This document shows positions 46,208 through 54,263 of a DNA stretch of 64,000 nucleotides, in pieces. Under the pieces are notes generated by a model. It was not told the origin of the DNA and searched no databases. It saw only the letters and a list, made by a program, of their open reading frames with translations. The stretch's first letter is position 1; each line of letters opens with the position of its first letter. The translations under genes were made by a program, and so were the position numbers. Location: the NCBI RefSeq assembly GCF_008329645.1, contig NZ_CP043474.1, positions 2,790,001-2,854,000 of the forward strand, written 5' to 3'. The DNA comes from Mycolicibacterium grossiae. Lineage in GTDB: Bacteria > Actinomycetota > Actinomycetes > Mycobacteriales > Mycobacteriaceae.

Positions 46208-47134
46208 ATGGCCTCATTCCTGCTGCGCAACGTCCCGCTGCTGTCGCGGGTCGGCGCCGACCGCGCCGACGTGCTGCGCACCGACGTCGACGCCGCGATC
46301 GCCGGCTGGCCCGATGCGCTGCTGCTGCGGGTGGACCGGCGCAATCAGGTGCTGATCTCCGACGGCCGCGTCGTGCTCGGTGCGGCCGCGGCGTACGCGT
46401 CGGGCCCCGACGAGCACACGGTGTTCCTGGGCCGACTCGACGACGGCAGGCACGTGTGGGGGGTGCGCGCCGCGCTGGAGGCGCCCGAGGATCCGACGGC
46501 CCGCACCGAGGTGCTCGACCTGCGCCGCGCCGGGCAGGTCTTCGACGACGCGAGCGCACAGCTGGTGTCGACCGCCACGGCGCTGCTCAACTGGCACGAC
46601 AGCGCGCGGTTCAGCGCCATCGACGGTTCACCGACCAAGCCGATCCGCAGCGGCTGGGCCCGGGTCAACCCGACCAACGGGCACGAGGAATTCCCCCGCA
46701 TCGATCCCGCCGTCATCTGCCTGGTGCACGACGGCCACGACCGCGCGGTGCTGGCCCGACAGACGGTCTGGCCGGAGCGGCTGTTCTCGCTGATCGCCGG
46801 GTTCGTCGAGGCCGGCGAGTCGTTCGAGTCGTGCGTGGTGCGGGAGGTGGCCGAAGAGATCGGGCTCGCCGTGAGCGACGTGCAGTACCTCGGCAGCCAG
46901 CCGTGGCCGTTCCCGCGATCGCTGATGGTCGGCTTCCACGCGATCGCCGACCCGGAGCAGGAGTTCGCCTACACCGACGGCGAGATCGCCGAGGCGGCGT
47001 GGTTCACCCGCGACGAGGTGCGCGCAGCGCTCGAGGAGGGCGACTGGAGCAGCGACTCGACGTCACGGCTGCTGCTGCCCGGCTCGATCTCGATCGCCCG
47101 CGAGATCATCGAATCCTGGGCGGCGCTGGACTGA
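46208..47134 (+). CDS. nudC: NADH pyrophosphatase NudC
   Basis: A 308-residue Nudix hydrolase that splits NAD(H) and can remove NAD caps from RNA in other bacteria. The Nudix box is GFVEAGESFESCVVREVAEEIG, written here as G-x5-E-x7-REVAEEIG, and the NADH-specific motif SQPWPFPRS follows. The zinc ribbon found in E. coli NudC is not formed: at the expected place the sequence is FSAIDGSPTKPIRSGWARVN, with no Cys. ATG 46208 is three bases after the channel gene stop, so the two are cotranscribed. Rv3199c position. Confidence 0.94.
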   Translation: MASFLLRNVPLLSRVGADRADVLRTDVDAAIAGWPDALLLRVDRRNQVLISDGRVVLGAAAAYASGPDEHTVFLGRLDDGRHVWGVRAALEAPEDPTARTEVLDLRRAGQVFDDASAQLVSTATALLNWHDSARFSAIDGSPTKPIRSGWARVNPTNGHEEFPRIDPAVICLVHDGHDRAVLARQTVWPERLFSLIAGFVEAGESFESCVVREVAEEIGLAVSDVQYLGSQPWPFPRSLMVGFHAIADPEQEFAYTDGEIAEAAWFTRDEVRAALEEGDWSSDSTSRLLLPGSISIAREIIESWAALD

Positions 47135-47146
47135 TCCGGCGCGGCG

Positions 47147-47386
47147 TCAGCCCGCCAGCTTGGCCTTGACCTGCTTGGCGTTGGGATTGGTCAGCGTCGA
47201 ACCGTCGGCGAACTTCACGGTCGGCACGACGTGGTTGCCGTTGTTGACCGAGCCGACGAACTCCGCCGCGGCGGGGTCGGCCTCGATGTCGACCTCGGTC
47301 CAGGAGATGCCCTCGGCGCGCAGCGCCATCTTCAGCCGGGAACAGAAGCCGCACCACGACGTGGTGTACATCGTCAGATCGCTCAT
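47147..47386 (-). CDS. mrx1: mycoredoxin-1
   Basis: A 79-residue glutaredoxin-like protein with the active site CGFC (Cys12-Cys15) in YTTSWCGFCSRLK. Mycoredoxin-1 reduces protein-mycothiol mixed disulfides, using mycothiol and mycothione reductase. Also seen: VDIEADPAAAEFVGSVNNGN and TVPTVKF-type cis-Pro site (HVVPTVKFADG). ATG 47386 with AGGTG upstream; a TATGTT box lies nine bases before it. Convergent with nudC, 12 bases apart, and divergent from uvrD2 (Rv3198A position). Confidence 0.94.
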   Translation of the reverse strand: MSDLTMYTTSWCGFCSRLKMALRAEGISWTEVDIEADPAAAEFVGSVNNGNHVVPTVKFADGSTLTNPNAKQVKAKLAG

Positions 47387-47487
47387 AGCACCTTCAACAT
47401 AGCCGACGGGCCGGGCCATGCCCGGTGGTGACGGACACGCCACCGCCGGGCCCACGTGTGTCGGCCCACCCTGCCAAGATGGTCGGC

Positions 47488-49620
47488 ATGCCCGCCCCGC
47501 ACGCACCCGCCGACGGCGGCCTGCGCGCCGGGCTGCTCGCCGACCTCGACTCCGAACAGCGCGAAGCCGTCCAAGCGCCCCGCGGGCCGGTATGCGTGCT
47601 CGCCGGCGCGGGCACCGGCAAGACCCGCACCATCACCCGGCGCATCGCGCACCTCGTCGCCGCCGGGCACGTCGCCCCGGGCCAGGTGTTGGCCGTGACG
47701 TTCACCTCGCGCGCCGCGGGGGAGATGCGGGTCCGGCTGCGTGCGCTCGACGAGGAGGCCGGCGGCGTCGGCACCGGCGCGGTGCAGGCCATGACGTTCC
47801 ACGCCGCGGCGCGCCGGCAGCTGCACTACTTCTGGCCCCGGCTCGTCGGCGACACCGGCTGGGAACTGCTGGACAGCAAGTTCGCCGTGGTGGCCCAGGC
47901 CGCCAACCGTGCCTCGATCCGGGCGAGCACCGACGACGTCCGCGACCTCGCCGGCGAGATCGAATGGGCCAAGGCGTCGCTGATCAGTCCGGAGACCTAC
48001 CCCGACGCCGTCGCCAGGGCCTCGCGCGACATCCCGTTCGACGCGGCGAAGGTGGCGACCGTCTATGCGGGGTACGAGGCGCTCAAGGCGCGCCGCGAGG
48101 GCACCACGCTGCTGGACTTCGACGACCTGCTGCTGCATACGGCGGCCGCGATCGAGACCGACGCGTCGGTGGCCCAGGAGTTTCGCGACCGGTACCGGTG
48201 CTTCGTCGTCGACGAGTACCAGGACGTGACGCCGCTGCAGCAGCGCGTGCTCGACGCGTGGCTCGGCGACCGCGACGACCTCACCGTGGTGGGCGACGCC
48301 AACCAGACGATCTACTCGTTCACCGGGGCGACGCCGAGCCACCTGCTGGACTTCTCCCGGCGGTTTCCCGACGCCACCGTGGTGCGGCTCGAGCGGGACT
48401 ACCGCTCCACCCCGCAGGTGGTGTCACTGGCCAACCGGGTGATCGCCGCCGCGCGCGGCCGAATGGCAGGCAGCAGGCTGCACCTCGTCGGTCAGCGGCC
48501 GCCGGGCCCGGAGCCGTCCTTCAGCGAGCACCCCGACGAGGTCGCCGAGGCCGCGGCCGTGGCCAAGCGGATTGCGAAGCTCATCGCCGCCGGGACGGCA
48601 CCGTCGGAGATCGCGGTGCTGTACCGCATCAACGCCCAGTCCGAGGTGTACGAGGAGGCGCTGACCGAGGCCGGCATCGCGTTCCAGGTGCGCGGCGGCG
48701 AGGGCTTCTTCAGTAGGCAGGAGATCCGCCAGGCGCTGCTGGCGCTGCAGCGCGCCGCCGAGCGGGGTGCCGAGGTGGCCGGCGAGCAGCTGGCCGCGGC
48801 GGTCCGCGACCTGCTCGAGCCGCTCGGGCTGACGGCCGAAGCGCCGGCCGGCACGCGGGCGCGGGAACGGTGGGATGCGCTGGCGGCGCTGGCCGACCTC
48901 GTCGACGAGGACGTCGCGCAGCGTCCGTCGCTGACGCTGCCGACCCTGGTCACCGAGCTGCGGCAGCGGGCCGACTCACGGCACCCACCGGTGGTGCAGG
49001 GCGTCACGCTGGCGTCGCTGCACGCCGCGAAGGGCCTGGAGTGGGACGCGGTGTTCCTCGTCGGCCTCGCCGATGGCACGCTGCCCATCTCGCACGCCCT
49101 GTCGCACGGCGCCGACAGCGAGGCCGTCGAGGAGGAGCGCCGGCTGTTCTACGTCGGGATCACCCGTGCGCGCGTGCATCTGGCGCTGAGCTGGGCGCTG
49201 GCCCGCACACCCGGTGGGCGGCAGGGTCGCAAGCCGTCGCGCTTCCTGCAGGGCGTCGCGCCGCAGTCGGTCACCGACACCGGCCCGAGCCGGCCGCGCC
49301 GCCAGCGGGGCCCGGCGCCGAAGTGCCGGGTGTGCAACGGAGCGCTGGCCACGCCGGCGGCGATCATGCTGCGCCGCTGCGAGACGTGCCCGTCGGACAT
49401 CGACGAGGCGCTGCTGGCGGAGCTGAAGGAGTGGCGCTCGCGCACCGCCAAGGAGATGAGCGTGCCGGCGTACGTGGTGTTCACCGACAACACGCTGATC
49501 GCCATCGCGGAGACACTGCCGGGCGACGACGCCGCCCTGGTGGCGATCCCGGGCATCGGGGCGCGCAAGCTCGAGCAGTTCGGTGCCGACGTGCTGCAGC
49601 TCGTCCGCAGCCGTGGCTGA
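47488..49620 (+). CDS. uvrD2: ATP-dependent DNA helicase UvrD2
   Basis: A 710-residue SF1A helicase. Motifs: [13 protein letters not shown] (Walker A), [45 protein letters not shown] and [11 protein letters not shown] linker follows with the four-Cys module CRVCNGALA...CETC, then an HRDC domain ([17 protein letters not shown]...[13 protein letters not shown]), the architecture unique to UvrD2. In M. tuberculosis the gene is essential though its ATPase is not strictly required. ATG 47488 lies seven bases after CAAGAT; ATG 47479 would add three residues. It precedes the whiB7 promoter by 45 bases. Confidence 0.95.
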   Translation: MPAPHAPADGGLRAGLLADLDSEQREAVQAPRGPVCVLAGAGTGKTRTITRRIAHLVAAGHVAPGQVLAVTFTSRAAGEMRVRLRALDEEAGGVGTGAVQAMTFHAAARRQLHYFWPRLVGDTGWELLDSKFAVVAQAANRASIRASTDDVRDLAGEIEWAKASLISPETYPDAVARASRDIPFDAAKVATVYAGYEALKARREGTTLLDFDDLLLHTAAAIETDASVAQEFRDRYRCFVVDEYQDVTPLQQRVLDAWLGDRDDLTVVGDANQTIYSFTGATPSHLLDFSRRFPDATVVRLERDYRSTPQVVSLANRVIAAARGRMAGSRLHLVGQRPPGPEPSFSEHPDEVAEAAAVAKRIAKLIAAGTAPSEIAVLYRINAQSEVYEEALTEAGIAFQVRGGEGFFSRQEIRQALLALQRAAERGAEVAGEQLAAAVRDLLEPLGLTAEAPAGTRARERWDALAALADLVDEDVAQRPSLTLPTLVTELRQRADSRHPPVVQGVTLASLHAAKGLEWDAVFLVGLADGTLPISHALSHGADSEAVEEERRLFYVGITRARVHLALSWALARTPGGRQGRKPSRFLQGVAPQSVTDTGPSRPRRQRGPAPKCRVCNGALATPAAIMLRRCETCPSDIDEALLAELKEWRSRTAKEMSVPAYVVFTDNTLIAIAETLPGDDAALVAIPGIGARKLEQFGADVLQLVRSRG

Positions 49621-49664
49621 GAAACTGCCACCCGCCGTCAAGATCGAGCCATTCTCGCAGGTAG

Positions 49665-49702
49665 AAAATCATTTGTGGCCGATCCGTGTTAGCGTTTAGC
49701 CT
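49665..49702 (+). promoter_or_regulatory. whiB7 promoter with WhiB7-type AT-rich box
   Basis: AAAAT (49665-49669), -35 TTGTGG (49673-49678), an 18-base spacer and -10 TAGCCT (49697-49702). An AT-rich stretch just upstream of the -35 is the known WhiB7 recognition feature with SigA, so the gene should amplify its own expression. Transcription from here gives a leader of roughly 460 bases before whiB7. Confidence 0.65.
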
Positions 49703-49770
49703 CGTAGTCGCATAAGAGAATCGCATCGAGCAACGATGTTCTCGAGTCGTCGAGGGGAGGTCCCGGAATC

Positions 49771-50031
49771 ATGATCAGCACTGCACTGCACGGCGTAGCC
49801 GCAACGGGTGTCGTCGCCTCCGGCGACCGCCCCGGCATGACGTGGATCCCGGCCTCCCCGACCACCCTCGCGGTGGTCGGCGCTGCCGTTCCCGCCGCTG
49901 CCGTTCCCGCCGTTGCGATTCCGGCCGTTGCCATTCCGGCCAACGCGGCCCACGCCGCCGGCGCGCACGACATGCGCAAGCGCCGCGCCGCCGCCGCGAC
50001 CGTCGCGTCCGTGACGAGGGGCCCCATCTAG
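49771..50031 (+). CDS. leader ORF of whiB7 (86 codons, VPAxA repeats)
   Basis: An 86-codon ORF in the whiB7 leader, starting MISTALHGVAATGVVASG. ATG 49771 follows GGGGAGG by about ten bases. The centre is a run of VPAAA/IPAVA pentapeptides from four 15-bp repeats; the end is basic (MRKRRAAAAT). A 12-codon ORF (49736-49774, MFSSRRGEVPES) ends with an ATGA overlap on this start. An intrinsic terminator follows 22 bases after the stop. In other mycobacteria and in Streptomyces wblC, small leader ORFs control whiB7/wblC by ribosome-sensing attenuation; this ORF probably does the same job, but its sequence is not one I recognise. Confidence 0.55.
   Translation: MISTALHGVAATGVVASGDRPGMTWIPASPTTLAVVGAAVPAAAVPAVAIPAVAIPANAAHAAGAHDMRKRRAAAATVASVTRGPI
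49882..49941. repeat. four tandem 15-bp repeats in the whiB7 leader ORF
   Basis: GCTGCCGTTCCCGCC twice, then GTTGCGATTCCGGCC and GTTGCCATTCCGGCC, all in frame. They encode AAVPA, AAVPA, VAIPA and VAIPA. Proline at every fifth codon is a possible ribosome-slowing feature. Confidence 0.85.
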
Positions 50032-50053
50032 GAGCACCCACGAACAGCCTCTA

Positions 50054-50094
50054 GGCCACGGACCCGAAGTCACCGGATCCGTGGCCATTGTTTT
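50054..50094 (+). terminator. intrinsic terminator in the whiB7 leader (candidate attenuator)
   Basis: A 9-bp stem (GGCCACGGA and TCCGTGGCC), a 15-base loop and the U-rich run ATTGTTTT, between the leader ORF and whiB7. The segment GTCCGTG (50004-50010), inside the end of the leader ORF, is complementary to CACGGAC (50057-50063) in the left arm, so an alternative antiterminator pairing is possible. Confidence 0.75.
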
Positions 50095-50171
50095 GGGAAG
50101 ACCCGAAACACCTGGTCGAAGGATCCATCGAGACAGATGACCGAGTAACACGACCAGGAAGCAGGAGAGAC

Positions 50172-50462
50172 ATGTCGGACCTGACATGCCGCGAGAGGCT
50201 GTCGGTGCCCTGTCACGACGGAGAACCGGACCTGTGGTTCGCCGAGAGCCCGACCGACCTGGAGCGGGCCAAGGCGCTGTGCGCGGACTGCCCGATCCGG
50301 CGCGAGTGCCTCTCGATGGCGCTGGAACGTCAAGAGCCGTGGGGGGTCTGGGGTGGAGAGATCCTCGACCGTGGAACCATCGTGGCGCGCAAGAGGCCAC
50401 GGGGTCGCCCCCGCAAGAACCCGCAGCAGGCTCCTGCCGCGGCGTGCGTCGGGGCCGCCTAG
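50172..50462 (+). CDS. whiB7: WhiB7, antibiotic-resistance transcription factor
   Basis: A 96-residue Wbl protein with [4Fe-4S] ligands Cys14, Cys37, Cys40 and Cys46, the EPWGVWGGE turn and a C-terminal AT-hook RPRGRPRKNP (75-84). With SigA it activates genes such as erm, eis and tap when translation is inhibited. ATG 50172 is preceded by GCAGGAGAG. The gene sits behind a long leader with an ORF and a terminator, as expected for attenuation control. The next gene, on the other strand, encodes an ABC1-type protein reported to affect macrolide tolerance in M. tuberculosis. Confidence 0.97.
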   Translation: MSDLTCRERLSVPCHDGEPDLWFAESPTDLERAKALCADCPIRRECLSMALERQEPWGVWGGEILDRGTIVARKRPRGRPRKNPQQAPAAACVGAA

Positions 50463-50487
50463 CGCGATCCGCTAGGCGGCTCCGCCG

Positions 50488-51825
50488 TCAGGCGGCCTCG
50501 ACGAAGCCCGGAATCAGTTCCTCGGCAAGCCTTCTCGCGGGGATGCGAGCGTCGAGTTGGCAGGAGATGGCGACGTTCGAGGCGATGACGCGCATCGGGA
50601 TCGCCAGCTTGGCCGGGATGTCCATCTGCCGGGCCGCCTTGATCTGATCGACCGAGAGGTCCATGTTGCGGGCGGCCATCTTCTGCAGCCACTTGCGGGA
50701 GTAGTGGAACTCCTCGGACTCCAGCGGCTCGACGTACTGGCGCAGCATGTCGTCGATCTCGGTGTGCGACACGCGTTCTCCGCGCTGGATGAATCCGGCG
50801 CGCTCCATCGTCGGCAGCAGGTGGTCGTAGTCGCGCTGCAGCGCGTAGCGCACCATCTGGCCGATCTCGACCGGCAGGCCGCCCGGCATCGGTGCCACCG
50901 CACCGAAGTCGATGACGCCCATCTTGTCGCCGGGGAGCAGCATGAAGTTCCCGGGATGCGCGTCGCCGTGCATCATCTCGAGCCGCTGCGGTGCGTCGTA
51001 GGTCAGCTCGAAGAGCCGCGTCCCCATGACGTCGCGCTGCTCGGGCGTGCCGTCGCGGATGATCGCCGACATGGGGGTGCCCTCGATCCACTCCGCGATC
51101 ACCACCTTGGGCGCGCTGGCGACCACCGCGGGCACCACGAAGCGCGGATGGTCGCGGTAGGCCTTGGCGAAGGCGCGCTGGTTGTCGGCCTCGAGCCGGT
51201 AGTCGAGTTCCATCTCGGTGCGCTCGATCAGTTCGTCGACGACACCCTGGACGTCGGCGCCGGGGGAGAGCTGCTTGAAGACGCTGACCATGCGCCGCAT
51301 GGTCTTCAAGTCGGCGCGCAGCGCCTCGTCGGCGCCGGGGTACTGGATCTTGACGGCGACCTCGCGGCCGTCGGCCCACACCGCCTTGTGCACCTGTCCG
51401 ATGCTGGCCGACGCGACCGGCTCGTCGCCGAACGACGTGAAGCGCTCCCGCCACTTCGTGCCCAGCTGCGCGTCGAGCACGCGGTGCACCTTGGCCGCGG
51501 GCAGCGGGGGAGCGTCCTTCTGCAGTTTGGTCAGCGCCTCGCGGTACGGCTCGCCGAACTGCTCGGGGACGGCGGCCTCCATCACCGACAGCGCCTGGCC
51601 GACCTTCATGGCGCCGCCCTTGAGTTCGCCGAGGACGGTGAACAGCTGGTTGGCGGCCTTCTCCATCAGTTCGGCGTTGACCTCGTCCCTGGACTGACCC
51701 GTGAGCCGCTTGCCCAGACCCAGCGCGGCCCGGCCCGCGAACCCGACGGGAAGCGTCGCCAGCTTGGCGTTGCGCGCTGCCCGACCACGTTTGATGTCTG
51801 CCACCACACCATCATCCACGACCAA
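50488..51825 (-). CDS. ABC1/UbiB-type atypical kinase-like protein (Rv3197 type)
   Basis: A 445-residue member of the ABC1/ADCK/UbiB family. Family motifs: KGGAMKVGQALSVME (KxGQ), PVASASIGQVHKAVW (Ala/Ser-rich loop), VAVKIQYPG (Lys), MMHGDAHPGNFML and GVIDFGAVAPMP. No membrane segment is obvious at the C-terminus. In M. tuberculosis the homologue has been described as a macrolide-binding ATP-hydrolysing protein that adds to intrinsic resistance; I rely on memory for this. TTG 51825 has AGGTGA nine bases upstream; GTG 51819 is the alternative. Convergent with whiB7, 25 bases apart. Confidence 0.9.
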   Translation of the reverse strand: MVVDDGVVADIKRGRAARNAKLATLPVGFAGRAALGLGKRLTGQSRDEVNAELMEKAANQLFTVLGELKGGAMKVGQALSVMEAAVPEQFGEPYREALTKLQKDAPPLPAAKVHRVLDAQLGTKWRERFTSFGDEPVASASIGQVHKAVWADGREVAVKIQYPGADEALRADLKTMRRMVSVFKQLSPGADVQGVVDELIERTEMELDYRLEADNQRAFAKAYRDHPRFVVPAVVASAPKVVIAEWIEGTPMSAIIRDGTPEQRDVMGTRLFELTYDAPQRLEMMHGDAHPGNFMLLPGDKMGVIDFGAVAPMPGGLPVEIGQMVRYALQRDYDHLLPTMERAGFIQRGERVSHTEIDDMLRQYVEPLESEEFHYSRKWLQKMAARNMDLSVDQIKAARQMDIPAKLAIPMRVIASNVAISCQLDARIPARRLAEELIPGFVEAA

Positions 51826-51886
51826 GCTGAACAGTCACCTGTGACGTCGGGAACCGGGTCGCGGCCCCCGGAGCGAACGTCGCGGC

Positions 51887-52738
51887 TCAACAGCCGCAGC
51901 GCGGGTGGCGGGTCCAGTGGCGACGGACCGTCGACCCGGTGCGGACGTCGAACTCGAGCGTGGTGTCGACCGTCGGAGGCGGGTCGGCGACGAGGTCGCC
52001 GGCGAGGTCGGCGGGGCCGGCGTGGATCGCCGCGACGACGCGGTCCACCTGATCCAGGGCGAGCGCCGCCGTGCCGAGGACGGCGGCCCGCCCGGACGTA
52101 CCGACGGTGCGCCGCAGTTGCGCGGCGACCGCGGGCCAGGCCGCGTCGCGGTCGCTGCGGTGCAGGTCCGCGCAGCGCACGCAGCTCGAGCGGCCCGGCA
52201 GGACCAGCGGGCCGACCAGACCCGTGCCGTCGCGTACCCGTACCGGCAGGTATGCCACCGCGGCGGTGTGCAGGGCGCGCACGACGTGCGGGTCGGCCAC
52301 CAGGTCGTCGGCGAGCACCACCAGGTCTGCGGTGCGGGTGGTGACCGCGGCGTGGCTGAGCCGGCTGTGCTGTACCCGCGTGCCCGAGCAGCGCAGCGCG
52401 CCCAGCAGCAGGTCCGACAGCGGGCCGCGGCCGTGCACGCGCACCCGGGCGGTCCGCACCCGCACGGGGGTGGCGCGCAGCAGTCCGGTGTCGGTCAGGG
52501 CGGCCAGCAGCGCGGTGACGGCGCCGTCGTCGACCGCGCCGCGATTGCGGGCGACGGCGACGAGGTCGGCGGGCGTGACACCGCCCTGCAGCAGGCGCAG
52601 CAGGTCGGCGAGCGCGGCGGCCGACAGCCCGGCGGGTGGCCGGACCACGATGGCGCGGCGCGGATCCCAGCCGACCTGCACGGTGTCGTCGGGGCGCAGC
52701 AGCACCGGCATGGCCGGGTCGAGCGTGAATCGCTGCAC
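51887..52738 (-). CDS. TOMM leader-binding/cyclodehydratase-like (ocin-ThiF type) orphan protein
   Basis: A 283-residue protein (Rv3196 position). The C-terminal half has GRSSCVRCADLHRSDRDAAWP and the final HPRCGC, giving a C-x2-C...C-x-C zinc tetrad. This pattern, with the adjacent DLHRxDRDxAWP, is the mark of the E1-like partner of YcaO enzymes that bind leader peptides of azole-containing RiPPs. The nucleotide loop is weak (HGRGPLSDLLLGAL), so ATP use is doubtful. The N-terminal half resembles a small leader-binding region (GGVTPADLVAVARNRGAV). No YcaO or precursor peptide gene is nearby. GTG 52738 start. Confidence 0.75.
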   Translation of the reverse strand: MQRFTLDPAMPVLLRPDDTVQVGWDPRRAIVVRPPAGLSAAALADLLRLLQGGVTPADLVAVARNRGAVDDGAVTALLAALTDTGLLRATPVRVRTARVRVHGRGPLSDLLLGALRCSGTRVQHSRLSHAAVTTRTADLVVLADDLVADPHVVRALHTAAVAYLPVRVRDGTGLVGPLVLPGRSSCVRCADLHRSDRDAAWPAVAAQLRRTVGTSGRAAVLGTAALALDQVDRVVAAIHAGPADLAGDLVADPPPTVDTTLEFDVRTGSTVRRHWTRHPRCGC

Positions 52739-52773
52739 CCGTCGATTCGATCACGCCCGCGAGGGGGCGGACG

Positions 52774-54174
52774 TCACTCGTTGGTGGGCGGGGTTCCGGG
52801 GCCGGAGTCGGGGTTGGTGCCGGAGTCGGGGTCGGTGCCGGCGTCCTTCTCGAGTTCGGCGATGGCCTGGTCGATCTCGCTGGTGCCGCCGCCGATGACG
52901 CGGTCGATGAAGCCGGCGGGCTCGTCGAGGTCGTCGCCGTCGGGCAGCAGGTCGGGGTGCTGCCACACGGCGTCGCGGCCGTCCTGGCCGACGGCGTCGG
53001 TGAGGCGCTCCCACAGCACGGCGGCCTCGCGCAGCTTGCGCGGCCGCAGTTCCAGGCCGACGAGGGTGGCGAAGGTCTGCTCGGCCGGGCCGCCGGTGGC
53101 GCGGCGGCGACGCAGGGTCTCGCTGAGCGCGGCGGTGCCGGGGATGCGGTCGCCGAGCGCGGCGGTCACCACGGTCTGCACCCAGCCCTCGATGAGCGCG
53201 AGCAGCGTCTCGAGCCGTTCCAGCGCGGCGACCTGCTCGGGGGTGGCCTTGGGCTCGAACATGCCCTGGCTGAGCAGCTGCTCCATCTTGGACGGGTCGG
53301 TGAGCGCGGAGGGGTCGATGCCGCGGGCGAGGTCCTCGATGCCGCTGGTGTCGACCTTCATGCCCTTCGCGAACGCCTCGACGGCGCTGAGCAACTGGCT
53401 CGACAGCCACGGCACGTGGCTGAACAGCCGGTGGTGGGCGGCCTCGCGGGCGGCCAGGAAGGTGATGATCTCGCTGCGGGGCTGCTCGAGCCCGTCGGCG
53501 AAGGTCTCGATGGACTCCGGCAGCAGGGCGGCGACGCCCTTGGGGCCGAGCGGCAGGCCGATGTCGGTGGAGGTCAGCACCTCCTTGGACAGCGTCCCGA
53601 GGGCCTGGCCGAGCTGGCTGCCGAAGGCCATGCCGCCCATCTGCGACATCATCGCCATCAGCGGGCCGGCCATGGCGCGGGCCTCCTCGGGCAGCGTCGA
53701 GGTCCACACCTCCGACATCTGCTGCGCGACCGGGTCGCAGAGCCGCTTCCAGGTCTCGAGGGTGTTGTCGACCCAGTCGCTGGGCGTCCAGGCCACCGAC
53801 CGCGACGTGCCCTCCGGCAGCGGGGTGACGCCGTCGAGCCACGTCTCGGCGAGCCGCACGGCGTCGGCGATCGCACTGGTGGTGGCGGCGGGGATGGGCT
53901 TGACGAAGCCGATCGAGCTGGACGCCAGCTGCCGGGCCAGGTCGTAGTTGACCGGGCCGCCCTGACCGCCGCCGGCCATCGCCGTGCCGGCACCGCTGAA
54001 CATCTCGCCGAGCTTGGAGAAGATCTGACCGAGGTCGGCCATGTTGAACTCGCCGCCCTGACCGCCGCCGAAGCCGAACGGATCCTGCGGCGTGTTGGGG
54101 TCGCGGTCCTTCTTGGACTTGTCGGGGTCGTCTCCGGGGTCGCCGGCGGAGAACCCGAAGGGCAGGTCAGGCAT
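52774..54174 (-). CDS. zincin-like DUF2342 protein (F420-associated family)
   Basis: A 466-residue protein of the DUF2342 family, annotated in some databases as zinc-dependent metalloprotease or F420-biosynthesis associated. The signature AAREAAHHRLFSHVPWL (ExxxHH-like) lies mid-protein within a helical domain; a Gly/Phe-rich N-terminus (FGFGGGQGGEFNM) and an acidic C-terminal tail flank it. Proteolysis is unproven. ATG 54174 gives MPDLPFGFSAGDP and lies seven bases after TACCGT (leaderless); GTG 54195 is the longer option. Divergent from the PDZ-Lon gene. Confidence 0.88.
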   Translation of the reverse strand: MPDLPFGFSAGDPGDDPDKSKKDRDPNTPQDPFGFGGGQGGEFNMADLGQIFSKLGEMFSGAGTAMAGGGQGGPVNYDLARQLASSSIGFVKPIPAATTSAIADAVRLAETWLDGVTPLPEGTSRSVAWTPSDWVDNTLETWKRLCDPVAQQMSEVWTSTLPEEARAMAGPLMAMMSQMGGMAFGSQLGQALGTLSKEVLTSTDIGLPLGPKGVAALLPESIETFADGLEQPRSEIITFLAAREAAHHRLFSHVPWLSSQLLSAVEAFAKGMKVDTSGIEDLARGIDPSALTDPSKMEQLLSQGMFEPKATPEQVAALERLETLLALIEGWVQTVVTAALGDRIPGTAALSETLRRRRATGGPAEQTFATLVGLELRPRKLREAAVLWERLTDAVGQDGRDAVWQHPDLLPDGDDLDEPAGFIDRVIGGGTSEIDQAIAELEKDAGTDPDSGTNPDSGPGTPPTNE

Positions 54175-54263
54175 GCCGTCAACGGTACTCACCACCGCGG
54201 CGCGACGCGGACCGGCGGGTCATGCCGAGAGCGAACCGGCCCGCGGACTCTACTGTGGGCACC

